Of a DNA stretch of 64,000 nucleotides, positions 33,737 through 47,439 are shown piece by piece. The notes beneath the pieces were generated by a model. That model saw nothing but the letters and a program-made list of their open reading frames with translations. It was not told where the DNA came from and made no database searches. Both the position numbers and the translations under genes were made by a program. Origin of the DNA: Piezodorus guildinii (taxonomy: Eukaryota > Arthropoda > Insecta > Hemiptera > Pentatomidae); assembly GCA_023052935.1 (NCBI GenBank), contig CM041292.1, forward strand, positions 38,629,139 through 38,693,138. Reading direction: 5' to 3'. The stretch's first letter is position 1. Each line of letters starts with the position of its first letter.

Positions 33737-34136
33737 AATAAATACGAAAAAGTTAAAATAAACCTCTATTGATAATATTTTCGCCCGCGATTATAAAACT
33801 AAAATAAAACGAATCCCGCTAATCCGACTACCAGACCTTGTATCGCAAATGTCTTAAAATTAATGTATCGGTTATACTTATTATTATATTCGTGACTAAT
33901 TATATGTAGAAAGGCCCCTGGGAACATTTAACAAGCCACAAGGGTTAAAAACACAAGGTGTAATTAAAATAACCATTAAAACATAAAATCATGTTAATTT
34001 GATTTTTATTATTTTATTGAAATCGAAAAAGGTTGAATTTGGAATGGAAAAGGTTGAATTTGACTTGGAAAAGGTTGAATTTGACTTGGAAAAGGTTGAA
34101 TTTGACTTGGAAAAGGTTGAATTTTACTTGGAAATG

Positions 34137-34205
<69 letters not shown>
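34137..34205. repeat. (TA)n microsatellite, right of the foldback element
   Basis: About 33 TA units that directly follow the last 21-bp terminal repeat. Confidence 0.9.
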
Positions 34206-34208
<3 letters not shown>

Positions 34209-35015
34209 TTAAAAAATTGAGGTTTTGGTTTTAGTAAATGATAAGAATCCAGGTTGTTGGTTGTGCAAGGAGGTGATTCCCTAGGATCACGCTCAACCAC
34301 CAGATTGTTTTCAGGCAATTTTCGGTAACTTTATATAGGTGGCTAGGTGACCCCAGGACTACCTACGGTTAATCTAATAAAAGAACAATAATCTTAAGGA
34401 TCTTAATATACGTTCATATTGATTATATAAATAATGAGATCTTTTACTTACCTAATTACATACTTTCAATTTTTCATTTAAGTCAGATACTTTATTAATT
34501 ATAAAAAAAAACAACTCCGACTAGATGTTCATAAGGGATCAAACCTTTGAACAACCAAATCATTTCAACATTTCACATGGAAAACCTCAAGGTGATCCTC
34601 AATTGAAGCACACTGTAGGAGTATCACAACAACGCTCTGGTTTGATAATTAGTTGTCTCCAATAGTCTGACGGGTTTCACATACCCCAGAAATTGGGGTT
34701 TATATGCTTGAAGACCTTGATTGGAACGCAGAATCTCCGGATTATTTTAATTTTGATTCTTTTTAAGATTCGAACCCCTAACTATGATCTTTTGGACTTG
34801 TCAATTTTTTTAAAGAATGTTAACTCAACTCTGGGCATTCCAAATGATACAGGAGTATTGCATTCAGTTCGGGTTACTTATTAAAAATAAATAAGCTTCT
34901 CTATTACTTTTTAATTTCCTAATTTTTTTTTTTTTTAGAAAAGAAGTTCATAGTTAACTAAATTAAAAATATTAAATAAAACAAAAGTAATTTCAACACA
35001 CACACACACACACAC

Positions 35016-35073
<58 letters not shown>

Positions 35074-35306
35074 TGATTACTCCTGGACTATTGATAATTT
35101 AAGTTATCTATTGGTCTTAAGGTTAAGTCAATAAATAAGCAATTTTATTACGTTTCCAGAATGTATTGTTCTCATATGCATGCCCTAACAGTGGGAAAAC
35201 AATATATTAAAATTTACATACAATAATTAATAATCTCTAACAATAACATAACCTATTAATTATTGTATACAATTTTTAATAATGTTTTTTGTTTTTCCAT
35301 TGTTAC
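34206..35306. other. No recognised gene; (CA)n(TA)n tract
   Basis: A compound (CA)n(TA)n microsatellite lies at about 34997-35070. The rest shows no match or frame worth calling. Confidence 0.4.
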
Positions 35307-35355
35307 GGCATGAACAATAAATAAATTGAGAATAATAAATTCTCGAAACGTAGCC
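35307..35355 (+). ncRNA. Hammerhead-like motif 3 (partial)
   Basis: Stem I halves GGC and GCC flank a stem II-like GAGAAT/ATTCTC. An intact GAAAC and GTA cleavage box follow at 35345-35352. The CTGANGA box is not preserved. Confidence 0.35.
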
Positions 35356-35474
35356 TAAATGAAATTTCTTATTTATTGACTGAACTTTAAGGTCAGTAGA
35401 TAGATATATATTTATATATAAAATAGTCCGTTTAGCGGTCAAAGCAAGCAAAAAATTAAACAATCTAAACTGTA

Positions 35475-35517
35475 GTCAACGTTTCGATTCACATTTTATA
35501 GAATTGAGCATCAGGGC
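35475..35517 (-). ncRNA. Hammerhead-like motif 4, minus strand
   Basis: On the minus strand: GCC, CTGATGC (one change from CTGANGA), a stem II-like segment with AATTC/GAAT pairing, intact GAAAC, GTT cleavage box, then GAC. It is inverted relative to the motif at 35307-35355, about 120 bp away. Confidence 0.4.
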
Positions 35518-38500
35518 AGATAAAGATACCAGAAGTCATAGAAAATGTGTATAGAAATATAATATTCATTTCCACATGTATTACAATATCATACCTCGAC
35601 GGCAGGACATCTAGATGGTCCAATTTAATTGAGCTCGAGGATTAAGCCCCCATCTGAAAGCCGAATTTAGAACTTGAATTTGTACCAACCGCCTCATTTG
35701 TCTGTCATTCAGTAGGCTATCCAGAGCACAACCAGACTGGTATAGGTTTTAATCAATGTTTTTGGATCAGGAGACACAGTAAATCGCAGAAATCATATCT
35801 AGCTGAGCAAAACAGGAAGAGCAGAATCTTAGCAGATAAGTCTATCAAAATTTATGAGGTGTGATCCCTTCTGTTTTTTAATAAATGTATTTAATATTAT
35901 ATATTTAATTATAATAAAAACAAATTTAAAGCGAACTCATATATGCTATTGTAATAAAATGGATAGCCCTTGAATGACATACCAACCCCAAATTCTACAA
36001 TCGTTTTCACATATTTTTTGGGGATATGACAAGCTTATTGATGTTAAATTCATTCATATCATGTTAAAACATCGATATGATTTTCGATCGATACGTTTTA
36101 ACGTCATTTTATGTTTTCATAATAAAGGCAGAAAAGTCTATGCTAATCGGCATACCTTCACGGCATACAAATGCCAGGTAGTTGGTCATTTGCAATTATC
36201 CATACCAGAGGAATGTCATCGTCGAAACGAACTAAAATAGCCTATGATCCACGGAGCGACCCAGCCCCTTGGCAGATCAGGAATCCGTTTTCGAAAGGAG
36301 GATTGGTCTTTAAAAGTCAATCGTCTAAACGAAAGAGATCTGTTTCAGCACGACCATGCGTGGGATCTCTGTACTTTCGCCGGGTCAAGGACGGTTCGCC
36401 GAAGAGGAGGAGTCGGACGAACAAGAGGTTCGGTCGGTGAGGATAACGGTATGATCAGGATTTCCTGGTAACCATCGTCCATAGCATTGTTTATCTAGGA
36501 TCGGAAAATATTTAGCAGTCACGAATATCGAACAGTGGGGTCACTGCTGCAGGGTCGCGAGTTGTATGAATCATAATAGTTTTGAAAGGTATAGATTTCT
36601 GATAGTAAAGAGTATGAACGTTTTTTCAGCAAGTTTTTTTCCGAGGATTGGCAAAAAAGCAAACGTTTTAAATAAAAAAATAGGAAGGGCTTATCTACAT
36701 AGAATCTCCAAAAATCTATTAAATAGGACGAAAATTAGTTGTCATAGGATTAAATAGATTAGAAAATACATGATATATGTTTACATATTATTTATAACTA
36801 ATGACCAAATCTAATCTATAAAGCTGATTATAATAGCCCTTACGATCCTTTCAGGCATTTCATTATATCTCAATCATTGTTAATATATAACATTACAAGA
36901 GTGGTCAGATGTTCTGTAAATAACGCAGATTTCATAAGAAGATTATTTTATGCTATTAAGATAGAACTCGTATATCCGTATTCTCAATCACAATTTTAAC
37001 GGAGTAATCTATTATCCTATATTTGAAACAAATATATTTCTCCTTTCTAATTATATTGTTCGATTCTCTTTATATCAAATATGTTTCGAAAATTCATTCC
37101 AACTATGTGAGTAACAGAACAATATGCCATACCAACGCAGAACAGTCAGTGTGTTCATAAGGAACCTTTAAACCCTAACAACCTATTCTGATGCATGAGA
37201 GATCCAACTAATATATTTATTTACCTATTTATAAATAACTCATATTTATAAGTAGCATAATAGTGACGGTAAGTGTACAGATATTAACTAAACAATTAAC
37301 AAATAATTTTACAAATCATTCATTAAGAAGCAGAAAATTAGAAAAATACACCATTTTGAAATACTAGAATTATATAGACAATTATAATTATAAAATTTAA
37401 TTTTCATTATAATACAATGTATTAATTCTATTTTAGGAATCCGAAAAAATATAAAAACAATAAGAATGAGACATTCTACGATTTCCGGAAACTACTGCAA
37501 CTGTTCCAAAACTCTTATACATTAAGTTAATATCGTTAACAGAATTTTAATTTAAGTTTTAGATTACTTTGGAAATAAACTAAAACCATACCAAAGACTT
37601 TATGATTTTTGAAAAATCAATACTTCACTGAAGATGAAAAAAGAAAAAAAAAAAAAAAAAAAAAAGGAAAGGGTCTGAAAAATAAAGAGGTGTGTAAGAA
37701 AGCAAGTTAAGACAAATACCAAAAAACAACAACATTGAATTAACTTTCACTAGTCCTCAAATCAGTGTAACTTAACCATTATTAATAAATTTATAGGTAT
37801 TAATTGATATTTTAAGTGTCGTTTTTTACGATGAGCAATTTGTGTAATTATATTTCTTCCATCCTTTGATCGTTAATGGTTTTTAATCACGACCCTTCTA
37901 TCTTGATTGCTATTCCATCCAGAGATTCCATCTTCATAAAAACGAAACGGACGATGAAAAACCTGGAAAAAAATTGTTTATTTATAAATACAAACAAGCA
38001 AATACTCACTCACCTATACACACATTAAAATAATCAAGATATAATCTAAACTTGAAGAATGTAAGGACCATTACGTATGCATCCACCAACACATATTTTG
38101 TGGCTTAATATCCAGACTTAATCGTGTGGGTTCTTTTTGAAGGATCTCACTTAGTAATTTCCATTGTTTAATATCGTTCATAAATTAAAGGAACTTCAAT
38201 AGAAAATCGGATAGGTAAATCAATCCTTAGTAGGTAATTAAATTAAAATTAAAAGTAGCAATATCTGATTGATTCATTTAACCTTAAGACAACTAATTTT
38301 CGCTCTATTTAATAGAATTTTTAAGATTCAAACACACTAGCTCACTCACACACATATATACATCGCAAGAAAACGCTCAATTCGCCAGAAAAATCACGAT
38401 TACAATATTATTAGATTTTTTAAGTGATTCTTCAGGATTGCATTTTTGTATTTTTCATTTTCACCAAGATTGTCTGAAGTTCTGTTAAACGGGATTGAAA

Positions 38501-39015
38501 GTGAGATCCGTAAATATTTCAACCGGAAATATTTATTCAAAAAAGTTGTTTGAGTCTCTTAATCTAAACCTAAATTTATGTGAGTTTTAAAAAAAAATGC
38601 ATTATAATAAAAAAGAACTAAAGGATTTGGTGCGGAACAAAGAGGTAGCTCCAATACAGTTTAAAAAAAAATAAGTCAAAATCATATTTCTATGAAAGCA
38701 TGGAGGTTTCATTTTAATTCTGTGGGTCTTTTACATTTTTTTTTTTTTATTTTAAAAGCTACACCTCTCTTGCAACATATGATATAACTTTTTTGTTATA
38801 CTTATTTTATTGGATAGTCAGAATTACTAATTTTTGGCAGGAAACTCTTCAATTTTAGTTCATTATAAAAATAATACTCAGTCGTTCGCATACAATTAAT
38901 GAGTAGCGGCTTGTGAAAATGCTATCGTTTTAGAAAATTCGTTGATACGATTTCCACTAAACTTTTGTTAATATTCCATATATTCGATGTATCATTTAAA
39001 ATTTTAGCACTATAA
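35518..39015. other. Largely unrecognised; GC-richer island near 36.2 kb
   Basis: Positions 36080-36560 are less AT-rich and carry overlapping plus frames, the longest at 36171-36440 (89 codons, rich in Arg, Ser and Lys) and 36244-36471 (75 codons). Neither resembles a family I know, and neither can be chosen over the other. An A-run lies at about 37638-37664. The remainder, to the SINE at 39016, is AT-rich and shows nothing. Confidence 0.3.
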
Positions 39016-39300
39016 AGGAGCGGCGTTGTCTAGTTAATCGAGCTCTAGACAGTTCCGGGTCCCAAGTCGGAACCCTGGCTAAGGCACAATAATTATTTAT
39101 CCCATTATTCAGCTGTAGTGAGGGGGCACAACCTGCCTCTATAAAGTGGATAACTAAACACTGAGTGAGGACAACCTGGTGGCTTTGCGTTGATCTCCAA
39201 CTCCTTGCACTGCCATTGGTCTAGAAAAACTACTAATATTATCATGCACTGAACCCAAGGCCCTTCATTGGCTGTGGAATCTCAGGTTTATTTACTTTTA
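39016..39300 (+). mobile_element. tRNA-derived SINE, family A
   Basis: A-box-like 'gcgttgtctagttaatcga' and B-box-like AAGTCGGAACCCTGG are followed by the family body ('tataaagtggataac', 'aacctggtggctttg', 'tgccattggtctag', 'tgaacccaaggcccttcat'). The 3' T-run is missing. Confidence 0.65.
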
Positions 39301-39415
39301 TTTGTACTTATACAGAAAATATATTATAAATTTGATTCACCTAGGTAATTGTTTGATCTCTTAGTTAGTATAATTAATTTTTTTGGAACATTTTGTAATA
39401 AAATATAATATAGCG

Positions 39416-39870
39416 CACGTACAAAACGAAATTTTCTAGTGCGTTCCATAGACATCAGTTTGTGCGCAATTGACCTTAACTGCCAACCTCACCGGCGCAA
39501 CTTGTCCTTGCCGATCTTCGTCCACCACATTGTCCTGAAGAATCGAAAGAGAATTGCGAGAATCGATGATTAATAGTGTGGTATCCGAACCTTGTTGGAG
39601 GTGGCAGAGGAGTAATTGAAAAAGAAAATGGATCACTTGCGTTAATAAGTGCAACCCACAGTCGTGACTTGGGTATTAGCCTTAATAACCGAGATGGTAC
39701 TTGCTAGCAAGTGGCAATTCCTTATCGGCCAGCACTACGGTTTTGAGATCAATGGGGCGAAATATGCACAATTTATGTTATATCCTTGTTTCGGGTTTCG
39801 TAAGAAGATAATGGTGGGCCATCGTATCTGCAATCGATTTACTAGTGCAATTACTGACCTTTACAAGTAG
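39416..39870. other. Unidentified coding-like island
   Basis: Two adjacent frames, minus 39436-39654 (72 codons) and plus 39649-39870 (73 codons), sit in less AT-rich sequence. The plus frame contains WVLALITEMVLASKWQFLIG and then YPCFGFRKKIMVGHRICNRF. Neither is recognised. They may be exon or retrotransposon remnants. Confidence 0.25.
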
Positions 39871-41039
<1,169 letters not shown>

Positions 41040-41530
41040 GTTCTGTGAGTACACCACACCCGGTTTCTTCTTGTGTTGCCTTCGATCTTCCTGAGAAACC
41101 TCATTTCCATGGCTTTGATCTGACTCTTGTCTCCACTGGTCTAATACTGGCTTTTTATTGATCAAAATAGTTGGATATTTGTTTTATCCACCATCTTAAT
41201 CATAGTATTTTTAAAAATTGCATCCTTCCCCAGAAGCATTTAATAGAGTATCAAAACTTCTTATCGCTTCCTCTTATCTTTTCCTTTATTTTGGGCACAC
41301 AACCATCCCTGCTAATCTGAGGGATATTTAAAATAATTTGATGTTTTATGATTCCATTCCATAGAACCAACAATTATATTCCTTTTTCCTACCTATTTTC
41401 ATGAATTTCTCCAACTTTGTAATCATAATAACTCTTCTTGGTTATGTTGAAGGTTTCTTTGATTTCCTCCAAACACGAACAGGTCGTCAGCAAATGATAG
41501 ATTTGTATGTTTTAACTACAGGAGTCTTCT
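41040..41530 (-). pseudogene. RTE-like ORF2 fragment
   Basis: On the minus strand, broken frames give a decayed ADDL catalytic box followed by VFGGNQRNLQHNQEELL, and further on SQIKAMEMRFLRKIEGNTRR. The latter matches the Q-x-AMEMRFLRKI-x-G-x-TR-x-D box of RTE-like elements. Stops interrupt it throughout. Confidence 0.55.
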
Positions 41531-41739
41531 GGAGAACTATGTATTGTCACAAAACCAGGAATAGCAAGAGCGCTGCTCAGTTACGAAAGCATTTTGTTCA
41601 CACTGTCTTAAGAAAAAAAAATTATGAAAAAGAGATATCGCTGGTTGAGAGAAAAAAAAATGCTAAAGACTGTAAGAAAATGATGAAAAATACTATTTTA
41701 ATTTTAGTTATATTATTATTATTATTTACATAAAAATAC

Positions 41740-42445
41740 CTGAAAATTATTGCAGAAAAGTTTATTTTTTCCAAATTTTAGAATGTTAAACTATATTAGG
41801 ATGTAACAGTTAATAAAGCTGTTTAAAAGCAATTAACTAATATAAAAAGCGGTAAAGTAATTAAACGAAAATGGCCAATCATCACTGCTTATTTCAAAAC
41901 GTTAAACATTTTTTTTTTTTTTTTTCCTTATCCCTTTAATTTAAAATTCTTAATTAGTTGTTTTCGTTACTAAATTATTCCTTTTTCTGTAACTTTCATA
42001 CATTTTAAGGAATTATGGAGTTCTTAAATGTTTTAAAATTATTTTCAAAATGAAATATATCTGCGACGGGGCTCGCTTCTGGCTGTTTGGTGTCCTTAAA
42101 ATTACCTCTTAAGCCTATCTTATTCTATATTAACTTACTCAGATAAAACAGCATTTTGCCACCGTTTTGGGGCTGGTGGAGGTACTAAGCTAGAAACTAG
42201 CGGATTCGCAATTTGTAACATGTGCTATTTCTGAATCAATTTAAATGATTTTTTATTTTAGTTTTGTTGGGACTTGGATCATCATTTTTTAATAAATTAT
42301 TATAAATAAATGTCCGGCGGGCAGACTAATTTGATTACATACGTTATTCGGGTTTATGTAGCGTGCAACGTAAGCTGTCAGATTTTGAGGAGAGAAGAGG
42401 GATAATTTTTTTTTGTCGATTACAAAGGTTTATTTTCTAAAATAA
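41740..42445 (-). repeat. Repeat B, copy 3, with repeat C inserted
   Basis: Positions 42300-42445 and 41740-41905 match the minus-strand repeat B at 23590-24200 and 22450-22570 ('cgattacaaaggttta', 'gcaattaactaat'). Repeat C (41925-42240) lies between them after a T-run. Confidence 0.55.
41905..42250 (+). repeat. Repeat C, copy 2, nested in repeat B
   Basis: Same orientation and content as 21705-22030. A (T)16 run at 41911-41926 marks its left junction. Nesting sets an order: B was present before C inserted. Confidence 0.55.
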
Positions 42446-43136
42446 CATACCGAAAAAATTGACATTATAGAACTTGAGCTTTCATGAGATTCGAGATTAA
42501 TTTGATTCTGACTGATTAATGACACAATCTGTAAAACGACTCAATAAATACTGCGATTCAGCAACTTTAGGTAATAGCATGTACTTACTGCAAAAACCTG
42601 TATTTAAGCCAGCGTTTAATATAACTATTAAAGATTACTTATCTCTTGATTAATTTCGCCAGTCCTCAAGTAAGCTGACGGGAGTTAAGAATTTCTCTTA
42701 ATGCGCCATATTATCTTCGCCATCATGAAGATGTGATGGGAAATCTTCTGACACGATCACAGTCCGGAATCGCTTATATGGAGGGATCCTTAATGCCCGT
42801 GAGTTAGTTGGCCCTGTCGAAGACAACACAAATGATTCGTTGGATAACGGCGGGTCTACGACAGAAGAATCCGTCAATTATACCATCTGGCTTTGATGAG
42901 CGAGGCTTTGTGGGAAAGGTCTGTGATATCGTTAAATATAATTTGTCGGTAAGCAGCAAAGGACACTATTACAAACGCATCATAGATAGGTGCCCCAAAG
43001 GCAAAAAAATTGATAGTTAAAATATATTTTTTGATGTCCTCTACACTTTTAATGACACATTCCACAAGGTTTTGGTAAAGAACCTGTTTTAACAATTCCA
43101 TCGGTTTGAAGACATATCTAGTAATTGAAAATCGTC
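42446..43136. other. No recognised feature
   Basis: Positions 42660-43020 are more complex and carry a 70-codon plus frame (42808-43020) that I cannot identify. Confidence 0.3.
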
Positions 43137-43532
43137 AAAATTGAGACGTTGATTTCCAAAAGGTACTAACTATATCCATTCTAGAAAATTTCACAGGAAA
43201 CGCGAAAATCTCTCATTACTATATTATTAAACTAGCTTATTTGGGTCTTTTTGCCTTAAAATTTAGAATTTTTTTTACTATAATAATAACATCAGAATAA
43301 AGTTATGAAATGATTTTTTTAGAATGATTTGGAACGATAATAAATGCGTAATTAGTACTTTTAGAAAATGACCGCATTTCTAAATCACGTTTTTTAAGGA
43401 CTTGAGAATTCATTAGATAACATCAAATAGAATATTTAGATAAAACTAAATGATGAGAATACAAATACGACAAAAAATCAATTTCGTAAAAAATGTCCTT
43501 TAGTACCTTTTGGAAATCAACGTCTCAATTGT
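43137..43532. mobile_element. MITE-like element with 31-bp perfect inverted ends
   Basis: AATTGAGACGTTGATTTCC, extended to 31 bases at 43139-43169, recurs exactly inverted at 43500-43530. The interior (~330 bp) is AT-rich and non-coding, with a short stretch reminiscent of repeat B ('gcttatttgggtc'). No clear target duplication was seen, so superfamily is unassigned. Confidence 0.55.
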
Positions 43533-45506
43533 ACGTAATATTTTCCGGTAAATTCTCTTATTGTACCTGAGATTAATAAGTACTTTGACTTCACCTTTAT
43601 TTCCGGTAAATATTGTATGAATCTCTAGAAATTATTGAATGAATTATTTTTATTGTCTGTATTGGGACAAGTTGTAATGTATCTGAATAAAAATTCTTCG
43701 ATGTAACAAATAAATCTTACGTATTCTTGTCTAGTTAGTGAATTTGATGAACGATTTCTGTTTACTGAAAAAAAACAACAACATATTCATGGATTATTAT
43801 GGAAATCGCTGCCAAATAAGTAATCGAATGCACTAATTACTAAGCTATGAATTTAATTTTTACTGAGAAATTTAATTCATTTTAATACAATTTTAGATTT
43901 CACGACATTGCCTCTGATGTTCAAGATTTTGTGTTCACCTTTTTCCTTAAATTATCTCAAAAGCCCCTTTGATCTTGACTTGGATTTTTCTCAGGTTAAA
44001 GACTAGTTGAATTCCGTTATATAGAATACGGTGTATAATTTGGCCTCGTTTATATTTTCTTCTGGTACAGCATCAATTTGAGAAGTTTCGGTAAAAAATC
44101 ACATGTGCACAATATACATCTTTTAATTACCCTCTTCTCCCTGATTCAAATGGATCATACAATTTTACACGAATAATCGAAAGTAGAAACTATTATTATT
44201 AATAATTTAATGAATTTTATTGTTTTCTCCTCCACTAGCCTAACCCACAAACACACACACACACATAAAAAGACACAGATATATTCCTAAAATGAGTTTT
44301 AAAGTATATTTCTAGCGTAATTAAATATAAGTGATTAGAAATGTTGTTAATAAATATCAGTTTTTATTATTTTATTAATCAATGCTCTCTTAGTTTATAT
44401 TATTTTTTTTAACTACTTAGCTGTGCGAAACAATTATCTATTTTAAATATACAAAATTAAAAATGACATTTGCTGATTGTCAAAAATCTTCTGACAGGTG
44501 TAAATAAAGATATAAAGAGAAAAAAAAACCCAAAAAAAACATCTGTGAGATATAGATAGAAAAGGCGTTTAACCAATGTCGGACTTATTAAATTAATATA
44601 AAACTTAATAAATATTGAGAACCATATAATTATAGATTTAACTGATTATTTAGATTAATCAAAATCGTTATACCCTTTTTTTTTTAAATGTAGAACTTAA
44701 GAACACTTCTAGTAAAACGATATTGGTGAATAAGCCGCTGTCAAATAATTGTACTATTCTATTTTAAACGATTTATTTTTCTTTTCGTGCTATTTATACA
44801 TACACATACAGATCGTTTTAAGTGAGTCCGTTATTCGGATTCTGAGTCCAGTCCTGTAATTCTCTTGAAAACCCGAATGCATGTGTTTTCACCGTCCACG
44901 ATCTTATTAGATCACTAATTAAATGAAAAAAACAAACAATAAAATATATCTAAGATTAAAAGTTTCTTATACTAAATTCAAAACGTTAATAAAACTGAAT
45001 AAAAAATATTCATGCAACCATAAAAATATTTTCCCAATTTATCAGCTTACGAACAAATTTAGTTCGGTTAAAAATTTTAGTTTTTTAAAGCTGGGTTACT
45101 TTGATTTTGAGATTTTAAACACTCCTAAACTGAAATGACGAAAGGTGGCGTATGAGTTGGGCAGACCACTTATCGATGGGAATAGACTTGAATCGGGTGA
45201 TGAAACTGCCTGAAACCGAGAATTTCGTCAGGCAGGTTCTGTAAAAGAGAGGGAAACCTCAAAACTTCTTATTTTAGAAATAGTTTATATCATCTTTATT
45301 TATGTTATTATTGTTTATGATGATTTAACTTCCATATGTACTCCCAACCAAAGCAGAATCGACAAGCATAATTATTTTCTTAAGGTCATTGCGATTCCTT
45401 TCACAATTAGTCACGATTAATTTTTTTAAAAATTTGAATCTCATAATTTTCACTGAAAACTTTTAAGATTTAGAAAATATTTTAAAAGAAATTAAATCAT
45501 TTTGTC
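43533..45506. other. No recognised gene; short (AC)n
   Basis: A short (AC)n occurs near 44250-44266. Positions 45140-45260 faintly resemble a retrotransposon tail (RWRMSWADHL) but are too short to call. Confidence 0.35.
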
Positions 45507-45815
45507 GGAGCGGCGTGGTCTAGTGGATACAGCAGTAGTATCCTGATCTCCGGATCCTGGAGTCGAATCCCGGCTTTGGCGGAGTATTATTTGTTCTGTT
45601 AATTCAGTCGGGGAGCAAACTTAGGATATGGAGACCCTCCTGAGGCAGAAACATCCTCTTTAAAGTGGGTAACAAAAAAAATTGGGGGAAAAACCTGGCG
45701 GCTGAGTGTGATCAAGGCCTAATCACTTAATTTTACTGCCGTTGGCCGAGTAAGATTACGAATCTCTATATATTCTGAGCCCCTTTATGGTTTATAGTAG
45801 TACAGGTTTTTTTTA
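45507..45815 (+). mobile_element. tRNA-derived SINE, family A (best example)
   Basis: GCGTGGTCTAGTGGATA is a strong A box and GAGTCGAATCCCGGC a B box. The body includes 'atatggagaccctcctga', 'aacctggcggctgag', 'tgccgttggcc' and 'ctgagcccctttatgg'. It ends GTACAGG followed by a T-run near 45815. Length ~309 bp. Confidence 0.75.
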
Positions 45816-45959
45816 ATTTTTATTAATCAATAATTAAATTGCTAACTAAACGGGTCTCTATTTATTCGCATTAATTATCTAAATTTATTATTATGTATTA
45901 CGTACATTATATACCTACTTCAAAATCTTTTGAAATAATGACCAATATGACATATTCAG

Positions 45960-46598
45960 CCTTTTTTTTTTTTTAATAATTATTTTATTGATATTTACAA
46001 CTGTACACAGTACAAGAAGTAAATAAGCTATTTACAAAACATTGACCTGAAAAATTCTTGAGAAGAATCTACCCAGTAACTTCAGAGTTTATTTGGTGAG
46101 CAGGTCTCGAGGCCACCGTCTTTTCAGACGCCTCGGAGGATTATCGGGAATAGATGCCGATGAGAGGATACGGACAAGCGGGTTTGTATGGGCGGGTAAT
46201 TTGGAATGAAAGGAGGAGTATCTTTTTTGGGAAATTTCTGCAACGAGTGGGATATTCAGGTATCTATGGATGAGTTTGTTGGTAACAAATTACGGAGCGT
46301 CTAGGATTTGTCGAAGGATTTTGGATTGCAAGGATTGGATGCGGAAGGAATTCGATGGTTTAGTGGAGCCCCATAGCTCTCTGCCATAAATCCAGATAGG
46401 TCTAATAATGGTTGTGTAAATGACTTTTTTGAAGTAAAGAGGGAGTTTTGATCGTTTGTCAAGTAAGTGTTTTAATAGTCGATATCTACGAGCAGTTTCT
46501 TTTCGTTTAAGTCTTGTATGAGGATTCCATGTAAGAGGTTTGTCAAGATGAAGTCCAAGGTATCGTATTTGTTCTACAGTGATGAGTGGGGTTATTCA
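45960..46598 (-). pseudogene. 5'-truncated Jockey-like ORF2 fragment with poly-A end
   Basis: On the minus strand, with frameshifts: LITVEQIRYLGLHLDKPLTW, then LLDKRSKLPLYFKKVIYTT, a IIRPIWIYG box, IQSLQSKILRQILDAP and the C-terminal RLKRRWPRDLLTK with its stop. This order is diagnostic of the Jockey clade after the RT palm. The 3' UTR ends at the T-run 45961-45974 (poly-A on the minus strand). Confidence 0.7.
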
Positions 46599-47439
46599 GC
46601 CTTTAAAATGGGGAATCATCTGTCGAGGGATGGTACTGTTCAGTGCACGGTAAATAATTACTATGATTTTAGCTCCATATTATAAAAGAGTAAAATAGTA
46701 GGAGTAGTAGAAATAGTGTTGAGGGTTTAAAAAAATTTGTTTCAGTTTAGCTACGTCCAGTATGTCTTACGACCAACATATTTGAAACGTCGCACTTATG
46801 TCAAGAATATCATAAAACTAAAGATATTGTGTAAAAAAGGCACGTATGTTGCTGGTATAGTGGAATAACAACACACATCGCCGGCTGGCCTGAGACGATC
46901 TAAGAGGAGATACTGTTCTTCACTCAGCGGATCCTCATGAATGCATGATATTTCCCGATCGTGCGTTCAGATACAAGTGCAAGATAAACATGATTGTCTT
47001 GATGTCTATGTTTTGAATAAAACATAACTATATATTTATGGTTTATATAATTGAAAACAGATATCCTCCAATTATTATTACTATTTAAGTCGACATTTGG
47101 ACTCAAGTAGCTCTATTAACCCTCAGGATGACAAGAAGGTAAGAGCGATACTTAAGGAATGAAATAAATCATACTTTTAGATAAAACTTGTTACAAAGGA
47201 GTAATATTTGGATTAAATTCTAGTTGATGGTTAAGAAGGACTGTTTGGAAAGAAATAGAAATATATGATTTTTTTTTTAATGTGTCGATCTTCTTTGACT
47301 TAAGACATTACTCAGAGTAAGGTCATTCCAGATTTGTGATCAAAATAATACTTTAGTTTTTTTAACCCGTATTTTTGTTCCGCTGGCGGTAGAAAATACA
47401 TATATTTTTTTTAACTTTGGTTACTCATATTTTTTCTTG
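46599..47439. other. No recognised feature
   Basis: AT-rich; short frames only. Nothing identifiable. Confidence 0.35.

Larger units (their letters stand above)
31091..34136. mobile_element. 3-kb foldback element with satellite-built arms, inserted in (TA)n
   Basis: Outside to inside, both ends have (1) a 21-bp tandem repeat: four units on the left (31097-31180), five on the right (34028-34132). When translated on the right this reads as a KVEFDLE heptad. (2) About 270 bp of unique sequence, inverted, with only about two differences by eye (31185-31445 versus 33760-34028). (3) A 109-bp satellite array in opposite orientations: six units on the left, about thirteen on the right. (4) A ~210-bp non-palindromic centre (32106-32319). 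No transposase frame is present, so it is non-autonomous. It resembles Foldback (FB-type) elements in design, but that is inference. Near-identical outer arms argue for recent origin or gene conversion. Confidence 0.8.

Noticed and set aside
36171..36471. Arg/Ser-rich protein-coding exon
   Set aside because: Two overlapping frames are equally open, neither has a recognisable motif or convincing splice sites, so coding status cannot be supported.
45507..45580. A functional tRNA gene
   Set aside because: A and B boxes are present, but the body, the GTACAGG end and the dispersed copies at 39016, 59076 and elsewhere show a SINE. No cloverleaf with paired acceptor arms closes.
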